A stretch of DNA of 64,000 nucleotides, from contig NZ_AP022560.1 in NCBI RefSeq assembly GCF_010726085.1, positions 3,534,001 to 3,598,000 on the forward strand, given 5' to 3'. This stretch comes from Mycolicibacterium moriokaense (GTDB lineage: Bacteria; Actinomycetota; Actinomycetes; Mycobacteriales; Mycobacteriaceae). A model generated the notes under the pieces. That model searched no databases, was not told the DNA's origin, and was given only the letters and a program-made list of their open reading frames with translations. Below, one piece after another: positions 63,863-64,000 of the stretch. Within the stretch, counting starts at the first letter, position 1. Each line of letters starts with the position of its first letter. Position numbers and translations under genes: made by a program.

Positions 63863-64000
63863 TTAGGCAGGTTTCAGCTCGAGGCCGACGCTCTTCTTGT
63901 CCAGGCCGCGGACCTTCATGTAAAGGATGAACAGCCGGCCGAGCAGGCCGTAGCGCCTTTTCACAGCGTCTATCACCGCGGGCGCCTCGGACTTGTCGAG
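63863..64000 (-). CDS. Second PPOX-class F420-type protein, C-terminal end only
   Basis: 45 C-terminal residues, cut by the right edge: PAVIDAVKRRYGLLGRLFILY and MKVRGLDKKSVGLELKPA before TAA at 63863-63865. The RRYG-LLGRLF segment is typical of the C-terminal helix of PPOX-class F420-dependent proteins. It is upstream of and in the same direction as the gene at 63411, so the two may be a tandem pair. Confidence 0.65.
   Translation of the reverse strand, partial: LDKSEAPAVIDAVKRRYGLLGRLFILYMKVRGLDKKSVGLELKPA

Overview
The window is GC-rich, gene-dense chromosomal DNA that looks like a fast-growing mycobacterium (Mycolicibacterium type). The best evidence is the right end (about 57.3-63.3 kb): rbpA, a polyprenol-phosphate mannosyltransferase (ppm1), a separate apolipoprotein N-acyltransferase (lnt), an amidohydrolase, fxsA and a dienelactone hydrolase follow the order of Rv2050-Rv2054 in M. 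tuberculosis. There ppm1 and lnt are one fused gene; here they are split, as in M. smegmatis. Several F420-type proteins, Tat/lipoprotein secretion signals and mycobacterial-style palindromic hairpins agree with this. No rRNA, tRNA, CRISPR array, intact insertion sequence or phage gene was seen. Layout: 0-2 kb holds a NemR-like TetR regulator (cut by the left edge), its probable operator, a crotonase and an unknown zinc-ribbon protein. 2-6.1 kb is an apparent trimethylamine catabolic operon: a cupin, trimethylamine N-oxide demethylase (tdm) and trimethylamine monooxygenase (tmm). 6.4-12.9 kb carries an NmrA-type protein, a VOC protein, a MarR regulator with two palindromes, divergent NAD(P)-dependent reductases and SnoaL-like proteins, one of them a truncated duplicate. 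12.9-16.3 kb is an eroded, gene-poor segment: repeated GTCAC-N-GTGAC palindromes, a 47-residue gene, a half-length MFS protein, a RafH fragment and two copies of a 125-bp repeat with a covarying hairpin. 16.3-29.6 kb holds a GH114 lipoprotein, a Kef-type antiporter, two overlapping flavin monooxygenases, a uvrA-like remnant, VOC/AraC and other metabolic genes, and nucleobase and MFS transporters. 29.8-34 kb is a polyamine-type ABC transporter (pot). 34-45 kb has an EamA exporter/LysR pair with a candidate C-rich-loop RNA, an MBL hydrolase with a xylulokinase, a DoxX protein with a striking 11-residue repeat, and a gluconate uptake and phosphorylation operon with its GntR. 45-51 kb is a minus-strand group of carboxylesterase, copper amine oxidase and a kinase-like fusion protein. 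51.3-55 kb is the sulfonate operon ssuCBAD. 55-64 kb contains a lipoprotein, a winged-helix/hydrolase fusion and the rbpA-ppm1-lnt block. How the parts fit: much of the accessory content captures organic nitrogen, sulfur and carbon. Methylated amines (tmm/tdm), polyamines or related cations (pot), primary amines (amine oxidase), nucleobases (NCS1 permease), sulfonates (ssu) and gluconate/xylulose are all addressed. Several local regulators sit beside recognisable palindromes. Functions are assigned from recognisable family motifs only; no database search was possible.
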